DNA from: a virus
Length of the DNA stretch: 21,893 nucleotides
Virus record (IMG/VR): IMGVR_UViG_3300003702_000108
Location: 1-21,893 of that record
Direction: 5' to 3' (one strand)
A program made the translations under genes and the position numbers. The notes beneath the pieces were generated by a model that was not told where the DNA came from, searched no databases, and was given only the letters and a program-made list of their open reading frames with translations. Positions 10,464-18,490 of this stretch are shown here, piece after piece (the stretch's first letter is position 1; every line of letters starts with the position of its first letter).

Positions 10464-13346
10464 ATGAGCCGTGTCGTTAAGCTTCAAACTAATTTCACGG
10501 TTGGCGAGATCAACCCCGAGTTGCGTGGCCGTGTTGATCTTCAGCAATACGAAAGCGCCTTGGAGCGAGCGCGGAACGTCGTCATCAACCCCCGCGGCAC
10601 CATCGACCGCCGGCCCGGCCTTCCTTTCAAGTTCCTGATCCCGTCCGCCGCGACGCCGGAAGACGGCGTTACGCTCGTTAATTTTTCCTTTAGTACGACG
10701 CAAACATATATTTTTCTATTTGTCGGCACGAGGGCCTATATCTTCAAGGCCGGCGTCCTTGTCACCAACATCAACGCCACCGGCGATGACTACCTCGATG
10801 TCTCGTCTAGCGTGACCGACGTTACGGACGGCGTCACCTCGACCGAGCTCGCCGACTTGTGGTGGACCCAATCCGCCGACACCCTCCTTCTTTTTCACGA
10901 GGACATGAAGTCCCTGAAGATCGTCCGAGGCGCCACCGATGCGACGTGGACGGTATCGGACATCGCCTGGGACAACATCCCCCGCAACCTCTTCACCGTC
11001 ACCAATACAAACCCGGCGGCGACGCTGACGCCTTCGGCTACGGACGGCAAGGTCGATCTCACGGCGAGCGCGACGGTTTTTCACGATGGCCGCGACGGCA
11101 CCGCCCAGGCCGGCGCATCAACGTCGATCACCCTTGACGGTAGCGCCGTTGCCACCGACGATATCTACAACGGCTCCTCGGTCATCATTCAGAGCGGCAC
11201 CGGCTCCGGCCAGGAGAGGATCATCTCCGACTATGTCGGCTCCAGCAAGGTGGCGACGGTATCTGTCGCCTGGGGCACCAACCCGGACAGTAGCTCTGTC
11301 TTCACCGTCACCAGCCAGGTCGGCCAGCGTATCTTCGACAACGGCAGCGGCATTGGCGAGGCTCGCATCCTCGAGGTTGAAAGCGGCACCGTCGTCAAGG
11401 CCGTCACCCTATCGCCCTTCTTCGACGACGATGCTATCCCATCTGGTGACTGGACCCTGGAGCAGGGCTACCGGGATGCCTGGTCGGTCGCCAGGGGATG
11501 GCCGAGGACGGCGACATTCCACGAGGGAAGGCTTTTGGTTGGCGGCTCGAAGGCTCTGCCGACGACGGTCTGGGGTTCCAAGGTCGGCTTCTTCTTCGAC
11601 TTCAATCCCGGCCAGGCACTCGACGATGAGGGCCTCGAGGCGACCATCGACACCGATAGGGTCAACGCCGTGACGGCTGTCATGTCTGGCCGTAACTTCC
11701 AGTGCTTCACAACCGGGACCGAATTCACCGTGCCCCAGTTGGACGGCGAGCCCCTGACGCCGACCGCCTTCCTTTTCAAGTCGGCGACCAGGCGGGGATC
11801 GGCGACCGGCATCCGGCCCCAGATGACCGAAGGCGGCACCCTCAACGTCCAGCGCGGTGGCAAGGCGATCCGCGAGCTGATCTTCTCGGACCTCGAGGGC
11901 AGTTTCGTTTCCAACGATATCTCGCTATTGAGCTCGCATCTGTTGCAGTCGCCGACGCGGATCGCAATGAGGCGCGGCACCAACGTCGATGAGGGTGACC
12001 TCTTGTTGATCCGCAATGGCGGCACCGGCAGCATCTCCGGTTCGATCACCGCCTTCAGTATCTTGCGGTTGCAGAACGTCATCGCCCCCGCCCTGTGGAC
12101 GACAGACGGCACTTTCGAGGATGTCGGCGTCGATGATGCCGATACGCCCGTCATCTATGTGGTGGTGAAGAGGACACTTCCATTACAGGCCACCTGTACG
12201 ATTACGGTCAGCGATGCAGCCAATATCGCCGTTGGAAGCACATTGACATTCTCGACCAACGCCGGCGTGTCCACCACCATGACGGCTACCGCCGCTGATC
12301 CGGCTGGCGCTCTCGAATTTAGTGTAGGCGGATCACGAACAAATGACGACGTGGCAGATAATATAGCGGTTGGCACCGGGGGCGTCCTCGGAATCAATGG
12401 CGTCAGCGGGTTCTCGGCACCCAACCCTGGAGCCGGTACGCCGGTGATAACTGTGACCAGGGATATAGGCGGCGGCGACAATACGTCCGTTACTAGTTCA
12501 GATAATACCCGGCTGACTGTCACCGATTTCACTGGAGGCACGTCCACCGTCTACCACCTCGAGGCCTTCGACGACAATTATACTACCGACGCCGCCCAAC
12601 AGACATTGCCGCCGGCCTATGGCACCACCCTGGTCGATGGCGCCAGCCAGACTGGCACCACCCTGATCGTCGATGGGTTCACCGTGCAGCCCCAGATCAA
12701 GGACACCTTCACCATCGCCGGCGTCGTTGGCAGCTATACCATCACCGCGGCGACGACATTGTCCGCTACCGAAAGCACCCTCACCATTGAGGAGACCCTG
12801 GACAGCTCGCCGGCGGACGGCGCCGTCGTCACCTTCACCACCGTAATGCAGCTCGACGGCCTGTCGCACCTCGAGGCGGCGACGGTCAAGGTCATCGCCG
12901 ATGATGCCGAGCTCGGAGACGAGACGGTAGTTTCCGGTTCGATAACCTTAGACCGGCCGGCGGCGACTTACGTCGAGGTCGGCCTAGAGTATCCCACCTT
13001 CATCGACGACCTGGCCGAGGATGCGGTAAAGACGACGCCGCTAATCCGCACGATGCCGGTCGAGACGCGGTTGCCATCGGGGCCGGTGACCGGGTTCAAG
13101 AAGCGGATCATAAAGGTTAATGCTATCTTCGACGACACCCAGAATATGACGATAAACGGCGATGCGGTTCCCTTCCGCCGCCTCGATGAAGACAGCCTCG
13201 ACAGCGGCATCGCTTTTTTTACCGGAACGAAGCAGACCGGGCCTTACCTAGGCTACACCCTCAAGGGTCAGATCGAGGTCACCCAGGATGCTCCTCTGTA
13301 CTTCACGCTCCTCGCCCTTGATTACACAGTGAGTCTTGGACAATGA
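10464..13346 (+). CDS. Tail tubular protein B (nozzle), T7 gp12-like, with an inserted domain
   Basis: The 960-residue protein begins with the nozzle family pattern (NFTVGEINPELRGRVDL, ARNVVINPRGTIDRRPG). In the centre it has the propeller-like segments RTATFHEGRLLVGGSKALP, TVWGSKVGFFFDFNPG and FQCFTTGTEFTVP. The C-terminal part (LSHLEAATVKVIADDA, GSITLDRPAATYVEVGLEYP) is also typical. It forms the hexameric tip of the short tail. T7 gp12 has 794 residues, so this one is longer. Part of the difference is a beta-rich insertion, about residues 572-693, which separates YVVVKRT from STVYHLEAF, normally close together in this family. The insert ends in DFTGGTS, has lower GC, and probably comes from another virion protein. 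The stop overlaps the next gene's start (ATGA). Confidence 0.83.
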   Translation: MSRVVKLQTNFTVGEINPELRGRVDLQQYESALERARNVVINPRGTIDRRPGLPFKFLIPSAATPEDGVTLVNFSFSTTQTYIFLFVGTRAYIFKAGVLVTNINATGDDYLDVSSSVTDVTDGVTSTELADLWWTQSADTLLLFHEDMKSLKIVRGATDATWTVSDIAWDNIPRNLFTVTNTNPAATLTPSATDGKVDLTASATVFHDGRDGTAQAGASTSITLDGSAVATDDIYNGSSVIIQSGTGSGQERIISDYVGSSKVATVSVAWGTNPDSSSVFTVTSQVGQRIFDNGSGIGEARILEVESGTVVKAVTLSPFFDDDAIPSGDWTLEQGYRDAWSVARGWPRTATFHEGRLLVGGSKALPTTVWGSKVGFFFDFNPGQALDDEGLEATIDTDRVNAVTAVMSGRNFQCFTTGTEFTVPQLDGEPLTPTAFLFKSATRRGSATGIRPQMTEGGTLNVQRGGKAIRELIFSDLEGSFVSNDISLLSSHLLQSPTRIAMRRGTNVDEGDLLLIRNGGTGSISGSITAFSILRLQNVIAPALWTTDGTFEDVGVDDADTPVIYVVVKRTLPLQATCTITVSDAANIAVGSTLTFSTNAGVSTTMTATAADPAGALEFSVGGSRTNDDVADNIAVGTGGVLGINGVSGFSAPNPGAGTPVITVTRDIGGGDNTSVTSSDNTRLTVTDFTGGTSTVYHLEAFDDNYTTDAAQQTLPPAYGTTLVDGASQTGTTLIVDGFTVQPQIKDTFTIAGVVGSYTITAATTLSATESTLTIEETLDSSPADGAVVTFTTVMQLDGLSHLEAATVKVIADDAELGDETVVSGSITLDRPAATYVEVGLEYPTFIDDLAEDAVKTTPLIRTMPVETRLPSGPVTGFKKRIIKVNAIFDDTQNMTINGDAVPFRRLDEDSLDSGIAFFTGTKQTGPYLGYTLKGQIEVTQDAPLYFTLLALDYTVSLGQ

Positions 13347-14008
13347 GTTTAGCAGGAATGGGACTTGCGCTATCGGCAGCTAGCGCTCTCGGCCAGTATC
13401 GCCAAGGTCAGGCCCAGGCGGCTGGGCTCAAGGCGAGGGGCCAGGGCCTCCTCGTCCAGGCCGACTTCACGCGGTTGCAAGGCCGGCAGGAAGCCCTCAA
13501 ATCGAAGCGCGAGGCCGTTAACCAGCTCCAGGCGATCCTCGAGGCCCTCGCCAGGACGACGGCTGTCGCCGGCGCCGGCAACATCGATCCGTTCTCCGGC
13601 AACCCGGAGGGCGTCAAGATCAAGGCCCTCGATGTCGGCGGCTTGAATGTTGTCGTCTCCAAGGAAAACGAGGCCATTACCCGCCTGGTAGCGAACTTCC
13701 AGGCCAGCCAGTATGAGTTCCAAGCCGGCCAGGCCTTCCGTGCTGCCGCCGCTGCCAAGGGGGCCGGCCTTACCTCGGCCCTCTTCACCCTCGGCTCGGG
13801 CTTATTCATGTTCGGACAGACTGGCGGTTTTGGTAACCTCTTCGGAGGCGCACCGACAACGGCCGCAGCGACATCCGGCGCCGGCAATGTTTTCGGGGGC
13901 GTACCGTCAAACCTTCCATCTCTCGGCAATACTTTCAACCCGGCGCCCTTCCCGTTCCCTGGTTTTGGAACCTCTGCCCCTAATGCGGCTGGAACGGTAA
14001 TCTCCTGA
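13343..14008 (+). CDS. Internal virion protein, T7 gp14-like
   Basis: The 221-residue product starts MSLAGMGLALSAASALGQYRQGQAQAAG and continues with long Ala/Gln-rich helices (LQGRQEALKSKREAVNQLQAILEAL, in part) and FQASQYEFQAGQAFRAAAAAKGAGLTSAL. A hydrophobic segment (about residues 141-156, GLTSALFTLGSGLFMFG) follows, then a Gly/Pro/Phe-rich disordered tail. Size and order fit T7 gp14 (196 residues), the ejected protein that enters the host outer membrane and opens the path for DNA. It directly follows the nozzle gene with an ATGA overlap and precedes the gp15-like gene with a TGATG overlap. Assignment rests on this position and the helix and hydrophobic pattern. Confidence 0.72.
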   Translation: MSLAGMGLALSAASALGQYRQGQAQAAGLKARGQGLLVQADFTRLQGRQEALKSKREAVNQLQAILEALARTTAVAGAGNIDPFSGNPEGVKIKALDVGGLNVVVSKENEAITRLVANFQASQYEFQAGQAFRAAAAAKGAGLTSALFTLGSGLFMFGQTGGFGNLFGGAPTTAAATSGAGNVFGGVPSNLPSLGNTFNPAPFPFPGFGTSAPNAAGTVIS

Positions 14009-14126
14009 TGGCAGCAAGGCTCCCACAAATAGACCCGAAGGCGGCCGTCGCGCCGATCTCGCTGCCGCTCAAAGTTATAGCAACATCTCATCCCGCATCG
14101 ACGCCCTTGGAGCTTCCGTTAACAAG
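14008..14126 (+). other. Probable displaced 5' end of the gp15-like gene (frameshift)
   Basis: The ATG at 14008 overlaps the gp14-like stop (TGATG), as most junctions in this operon do. Its frame starts MAARLPQIDPKAAV, like N-termini of gp15-like proteins. After about 14050 the credible sequence moves to the frame of the 552-residue gene: that frame reads ADLAAAQSYSNISSRIDALG before its first ATG at 14127 and has no usable start. One base gained or lost near 14040-14055 would join both parts. A true single-base shift or a sequence error is likely. Confidence 0.55.
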
Positions 14127-15785
14127 ATGGCCCTCAAGCAGGGAGAGGCGGCTGGCCTCGCACAGGGAGCCGCCTCGGCGACAGAGCTTGTTGAGATAGC
14201 GAAACGTACCGGCAAGCCGATCACTACAGCCGATCTGCCTGGCGATCCCTCTTCCATCAGTGTCATTGAACAGGCGGCGTATAAGGGAGGCCTCGCCGTT
14301 GTGACCAGCCAGTTTGCCGTCGATGGTCGAAAGGCGATCACGGCGGCGGCGTTGGAAGCGTCACAAAACCCGGACATGACGCCCGGCGCCTTCGGCATGA
14401 TCCTCAACAACATCGTCAAAGAACGCACCGATGCGCTGCGCAACATCTCGCCAGCGGAGGCGGCGAAGCTGGGCGCCACCCTTTCCATCGTTGCCAACAG
14501 CACCGGCGTCAGCCAGGCCAGGTCGTTCTTTACTCAACAGAAGAATCTCAGGAAGGCGGCGGCGATCGCCAGCGTTTCGGTCTTTCAGGACGATATCACG
14601 GCCATCATCTCGGGCTATCAGATAACGCCAGGCGAGCCATCCTTAGAGAAAACAATCGACGCCCAGTTAACCCAGCTCGAGAGCCACCTTATCAATGAGG
14701 GTGTTCCAGCCAATACCGTAGCGACAAAACTCAAAGCCGTCAGGGCAGCTATCGTCGAGCAGAAGATCGCGGTCATCAAGAACTATGCCCGACTTTATAC
14801 CAATGATCCCATCGGCGGGATGTATGGGGTCATATCGCAATTTCAAAGCAAGACGGGGAGGGTGGCCGATGACAACATACAGGCGGTTTTTGAAAGCCTC
14901 GACGTTATCGGCAAGAACAAGCTCATCGATGACCTCCGTACCGAGCACAACGCGGAAATTAATCTCGGTCTGGCTCGTGAAAATAACTTCGCGAAAGGAA
15001 GAGAAACGACCATTTTCAAGTTAATCCAAACCTTTATGGGAAACCTCGAATCCAATAGGGAAGTGTCAAAAACAGCTCTCGAAGCGATACGGAAAATTGA
15101 TGCGGATAAAGCCGACACCTTAGACAAAATATATAACGAAGGGCCAAAGCCAGATACGGAAAACAGCGCAGTGGTTCGCGAGTATGTGGCGATGATGATC
15201 GACAAAAGGGTAAGCGTTGAACGCTTACAGGGATTAATTATGGATGACCCTGGATTGAGCGCCAACGAGAAAATTGACCTTTCTACAAAGCTGGCAACTT
15301 TCCAAGATACTAAATTCAAAAAGGCTTTGCGTATTGCCAAAGCCAAAATTGGCATTGATCCCCGTTATGTCAGGGATTTAGGCAAGGAAGCTGCTCCCGA
15401 GCGACGCCGCCTCCTCTCCATTTATGACAAGCTCCACGGCCAGATGGAGGAAGAGATGCTTGATCCCGCCTTCGATCCGATCAAATTTATAAAAACAGAG
15501 CTGCCGAGAATTGAAATACAGGAAACGACATATATTTTAGGTCAGGCACAGAAATCATTAAGGACGCAGATCAAACTTAGTGGCATCCCCGAATGGCAGG
15601 ATTATGATCTCACAACCATTGCCGGCCTGGTGGCCCTCAACGAGGCGCTCAAAGGCTACAAGAGCTTGCCGGCGTCGGAACAACGCAAGAAGGGGTTTAA
15701 TGTTCGACGTTTGGATAGAGCTCAATTAAAAATAACTGATGCCGTCGAAGCCCTTGAGGCGCTCTTAGCATTAGGGAGCCAGTGA
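14127..15785 (+). CDS. Internal virion protein, T7 gp15-position, N-terminus probably in another frame
   Basis: From the first ATG in frame this gives 552 residues; with the displaced 5' end (from 14008) about 592. The product is almost wholly helical, rich in Ala, Lys, Glu and Gln, with no obvious enzyme motif. The N-terminal MALKQGEAAGLAQG and the preceding IDALGASVNK fit the start of gp15-like ejection proteins. T7 gp15 has 747 residues, so this one is shorter. In T7 gp15 and gp16 form a channel across the periplasm after ejection. The stop TGA overlaps the next start (TGATG at 15783-15787). Codon use around 14940-15600 is more AT-rich than in the neighbours, suggesting mosaic origin. Similarity to gp15 is judged by position and helix pattern only. 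Confidence 0.6.
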   Translation: MALKQGEAAGLAQGAASATELVEIAKRTGKPITTADLPGDPSSISVIEQAAYKGGLAVVTSQFAVDGRKAITAAALEASQNPDMTPGAFGMILNNIVKERTDALRNISPAEAAKLGATLSIVANSTGVSQARSFFTQQKNLRKAAAIASVSVFQDDITAIISGYQITPGEPSLEKTIDAQLTQLESHLINEGVPANTVATKLKAVRAAIVEQKIAVIKNYARLYTNDPIGGMYGVISQFQSKTGRVADDNIQAVFESLDVIGKNKLIDDLRTEHNAEINLGLARENNFAKGRETTIFKLIQTFMGNLESNREVSKTALEAIRKIDADKADTLDKIYNEGPKPDTENSAVVREYVAMMIDKRVSVERLQGLIMDDPGLSANEKIDLSTKLATFQDTKFKKALRIAKAKIGIDPRYVRDLGKEAAPERRRLLSIYDKLHGQMEEEMLDPAFDPIKFIKTELPRIEIQETTYILGQAQKSLRTQIKLSGIPEWQDYDLTTIAGLVALNEALKGYKSLPASEQRKKGFNVRRLDRAQLKITDAVEALEALLALGSQ

Positions 15786-18490
15786 TGGCGGAAGTAGTCG
15801 AAACACCCGGCGGCCTGAAGGGCCCAGACGTTCAGCTCCCCGAGAGCGTTCTCCCCGAGAGCGTTCCATCCGAGTCGCCGGTCATCCACATCCCGGCGCC
15901 GGCGATGGATATCAACGAGAGGCTGACCACCCGCTATTATATGCGGACCAACCCGGACGGGTTTAATGTTAACGACGACGGCGACCCCATCGACCCCACC
16001 GTCGAGCCGGCCGTCGAGCCGGCCGTTGAGCCGGCCGTTGAGCCAGTTGATCCCCTCGAGGCGGCGGCCCAGATCGGCGGCACCGAAAGCCGCGATATCG
16101 TAGAAGATATCAAAACGCTGGGCGAGGTCTTGCCTGATGTTGCACAAGGCCTCCTTCTGTCTGGCCCGGCCAAGGGGTTCCATCAGATCAACAAGCTCGA
16201 TCCAACCGGCATCCTTCCGGCCATCGAGGCTTTCGGGGGGCGGATCGCCGACTTCCTCGGCATCGATACTAAAATCGACGAGCCGAAAACACTTCCTGGG
16301 AAGCTGGCCGAGGGCTTTGGTCAGTTCCTCCCAGGCATCCTCCCGGCCACTAAGGTTGCTCGCCTTATGATCGGCACCAGTACAATTATCAGGAGGGTTG
16401 CAGCCGAGCTTCTCGGGGGCGCCGTTGGCGACTACGCCACCTCCAGCGAAGTGGAAGCGGAAGGCCTCGTCGGGCTGGTGAAGATGATCGACGCCGACTG
16501 GGCGCAGAAATTCGGGGACACCATCCAGCATTTCATCACCAAGGGCGGCGGCGAGGATATTGATGAGTTCCGCGCCCGACTGGTCGGGGCGGTTCCCGGC
16601 GTTCTTCTCACCCCCATTTTGGCACCCTTGTTGGAGGGCCTGATCAAGATCGCTACATCCGCCCTGAAGTCGGGCGCGGCTGATGATCTCGTTAAGGTTT
16701 TCGATGAGGTTCAGGCTGATAATCAGAAGGTGGTTGGTAGTGGTGATGAAATTGTCGGCGGTGGTACAGGGGGCGCCAGAGGTGAACGTGTTACCACTAC
16801 CGGGCAGTATATTGGGGCCCCAAAAGGGATCACATCTCCACAGGCGTTGAGCGGCTTGAGAAGAAAATTACAGAACATAACCGTTAAGGGCCAACTCGGT
16901 CGGTTTTGGTATGAAAGATCAAGCCGGCAGATTCTGGACGCTGTCGGAGGCAACATAGATGATGCCGACAAACTGGTTCAGCTTATCGGTATTTTTAGTA
17001 GCGGAACCGATGTGGCGTCGAATTTCAATTACGCTTTACAGGCGTTTACCCAAGCGAAGGCTGGGTTGCCGATTAAGTCGGGGCGTTTTCCAGCACGGCA
17101 ATCAAAGGCTGCACAGGATGTGATGGATGGCATTCCTTGGGGAGGGCGCAAGACCAACAATTTCTACAACAATCTTATGGTTCATATCGATCCCAAACGA
17201 GTGCAGGGGGTCACCACGGATATATGGATAATGAGGGCTTTTGGTTTCAAGAACCCGGATGGTACGCCGTTTGGTTTAAAACAAAAGAACGGCAAGGCAG
17301 GGCTGACCCGTCCCACAGATGCACAGTATGACTTTGTGGAAAAGGAAATTATCAGGATCGCTGATCAAATGGGCTGGGAACCGCAACAGGTGCAAGCGGC
17401 AATATGGGTTGCTGAAAAAGCAAAAGGTGAAGGCACCTCGGTTGCCCAAGCAAAGTTCGACTTTGCCGATGCTCTACAAAACAACCTCGGTCAGGTCAGT
17501 TGGGAGAGCATCCCAGGCCGTACCTCTCGTCATATGCCGGAGATGTTCGACGCTCCCTACCAGCAACAAGTCGAATACCATCAGGCGGTTTCAAAGGTCT
17601 TCCTTGACGATGCCGGCAATGACATTATCGCGAAGGAACTGGGGATTCCCTCGCCGCGGGAATTTGAGGCTCCCGGTCATTTTGAAGGAAAGACAAGTCC
17701 CGGCACCCAAACTGAAGTCGCCCTTCCAAGGTTATATAAAGGCCCGGCATACGGAAAAATTGACGCCGGCGCGGAGGCGTTGGTTAACGCCTATGCTGCC
17801 GTCAGGGGTATCTTGCTGAAGCAGGATGGTGTCGGATGGCACCGGCCTTTCTATAACGCCACGATCGATGCCTCGAATGGCATAGAGATCAGGATCGGCC
17901 GGAAGTTAAGCACCGGCGAGACCAAGCGTCTGGCGAAGCTTATTGCGGATGAGGCGGGACATACGGAATATAACCCGATCAGCTCTCCGCTCGGCACCCG
18001 TATTATTAACTTCGATCATTTATTAAAGAACCCGGATGGTACGCCTGTGATGCCAGACACTTGGATAGACCATGAATTATTAGTTACAAATAAGGAATTC
18101 CACGCTATAGTCGGCCGTGCGCTGAATCATATGCAGTTCGATAATGGCGCGAAGTATGATGCTGGGCGGTTTGCGTCCCAGAATGGGTATCTCGATAACG
18201 ATTGGGGAGTAGGGAAAAATGGCGAAAGGTACTTGGAGACAACTCTCAAAGGACGACCCGATCTTCAGCGGAAGGTTCGTGATATCGTCAAAAAACTCGG
18301 CCCAAGAATCGACGAGCTCGACGAAGACTTCAGCCGTCGATACGGCTGGACCCTCAACCGTGAAATCAACAGCGGAAACCAAAGAGGGTTAATCAAAAAA
18401 GCTATCCTGCCGGCAGCCGCTGTCGCGGCACCCATGCTCTTGAGTGGGTCAGAGGAAAGTGGCGCAGAGTTAAATGAGGGAGGCCCCTGA
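15785..18490 (+). CDS. Large internal (ejected) virion protein with possible helix-hairpin-helix-like domain
   Basis: The start ATG at 15785 overlaps the previous TGA; a GTG at 15782 would add one residue. The 901-residue protein has a Pro/Glu/Val-rich, disordered start with EPAV repeats (residues 73-88). An Ala/Gly/Leu-rich hydrophobic middle follows (about 115-290, with VPGVLLTPILAPLLEGL). A globular region (about 360-560) contains GGRKTNNFYNNL (453-464) and VTTDIWIMRAFG (from 476), which recall the hairpin-lysine and Asp elements of HhH-GPD glycosylase folds; this link is only by eye. A C-terminal globular domain (about 670-850) follows, then a short hydrophobic segment. Position corresponds to T7 gp16 genes, but no lytic transglycosylase motif is seen. 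It is likely ejected with DNA, similar in concept to polyvalent phage proteins. Confidence 0.62.
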   Translation: MAEVVETPGGLKGPDVQLPESVLPESVPSESPVIHIPAPAMDINERLTTRYYMRTNPDGFNVNDDGDPIDPTVEPAVEPAVEPAVEPVDPLEAAAQIGGTESRDIVEDIKTLGEVLPDVAQGLLLSGPAKGFHQINKLDPTGILPAIEAFGGRIADFLGIDTKIDEPKTLPGKLAEGFGQFLPGILPATKVARLMIGTSTIIRRVAAELLGGAVGDYATSSEVEAEGLVGLVKMIDADWAQKFGDTIQHFITKGGGEDIDEFRARLVGAVPGVLLTPILAPLLEGLIKIATSALKSGAADDLVKVFDEVQADNQKVVGSGDEIVGGGTGGARGERVTTTGQYIGAPKGITSPQALSGLRRKLQNITVKGQLGRFWYERSSRQILDAVGGNIDDADKLVQLIGIFSSGTDVASNFNYALQAFTQAKAGLPIKSGRFPARQSKAAQDVMDGIPWGGRKTNNFYNNLMVHIDPKRVQGVTTDIWIMRAFGFKNPDGTPFGLKQKNGKAGLTRPTDAQYDFVEKEIIRIADQMGWEPQQVQAAIWVAEKAKGEGTSVAQAKFDFADALQNNLGQVSWESIPGRTSRHMPEMFDAPYQQQVEYHQAVSKVFLDDAGNDIIAKELGIPSPREFEAPGHFEGKTSPGTQTEVALPRLYKGPAYGKIDAGAEALVNAYAAVRGILLKQDGVGWHRPFYNATIDASNGIEIRIGRKLSTGETKRLAKLIADEAGHTEYNPISSPLGTRIINFDHLLKNPDGTPVMPDTWIDHELLVTNKEFHAIVGRALNHMQFDNGAKYDAGRFASQNGYLDNDWGVGKNGERYLETTLKGRPDLQRKVRDIVKKLGPRIDELDEDFSRRYGWTLNREINSGNQRGLIKKAILPAAAVAAPMLLSGSEESGAELNEGGP
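16001..16048 (+). repeat. Four 12-base units encoding Val-Glu-Pro-Ala
   Basis: Units GTCGAGCCGGCC (twice) and GTTGAGCCGGCC, then a diverged last unit GTTGAGCCAGTT, follow without gaps and encode VEPA three times and VEPV. They make a flexible Pro-rich linker near the N-terminus of the large internal protein. Confidence 0.85.

Noticed and set aside
11086-11673. 195-residue + strand open frame inside the nozzle gene
   Set aside because: It is a Pro/Ser/Arg-rich shadow frame of the nozzle coding sequence without its own start signal.
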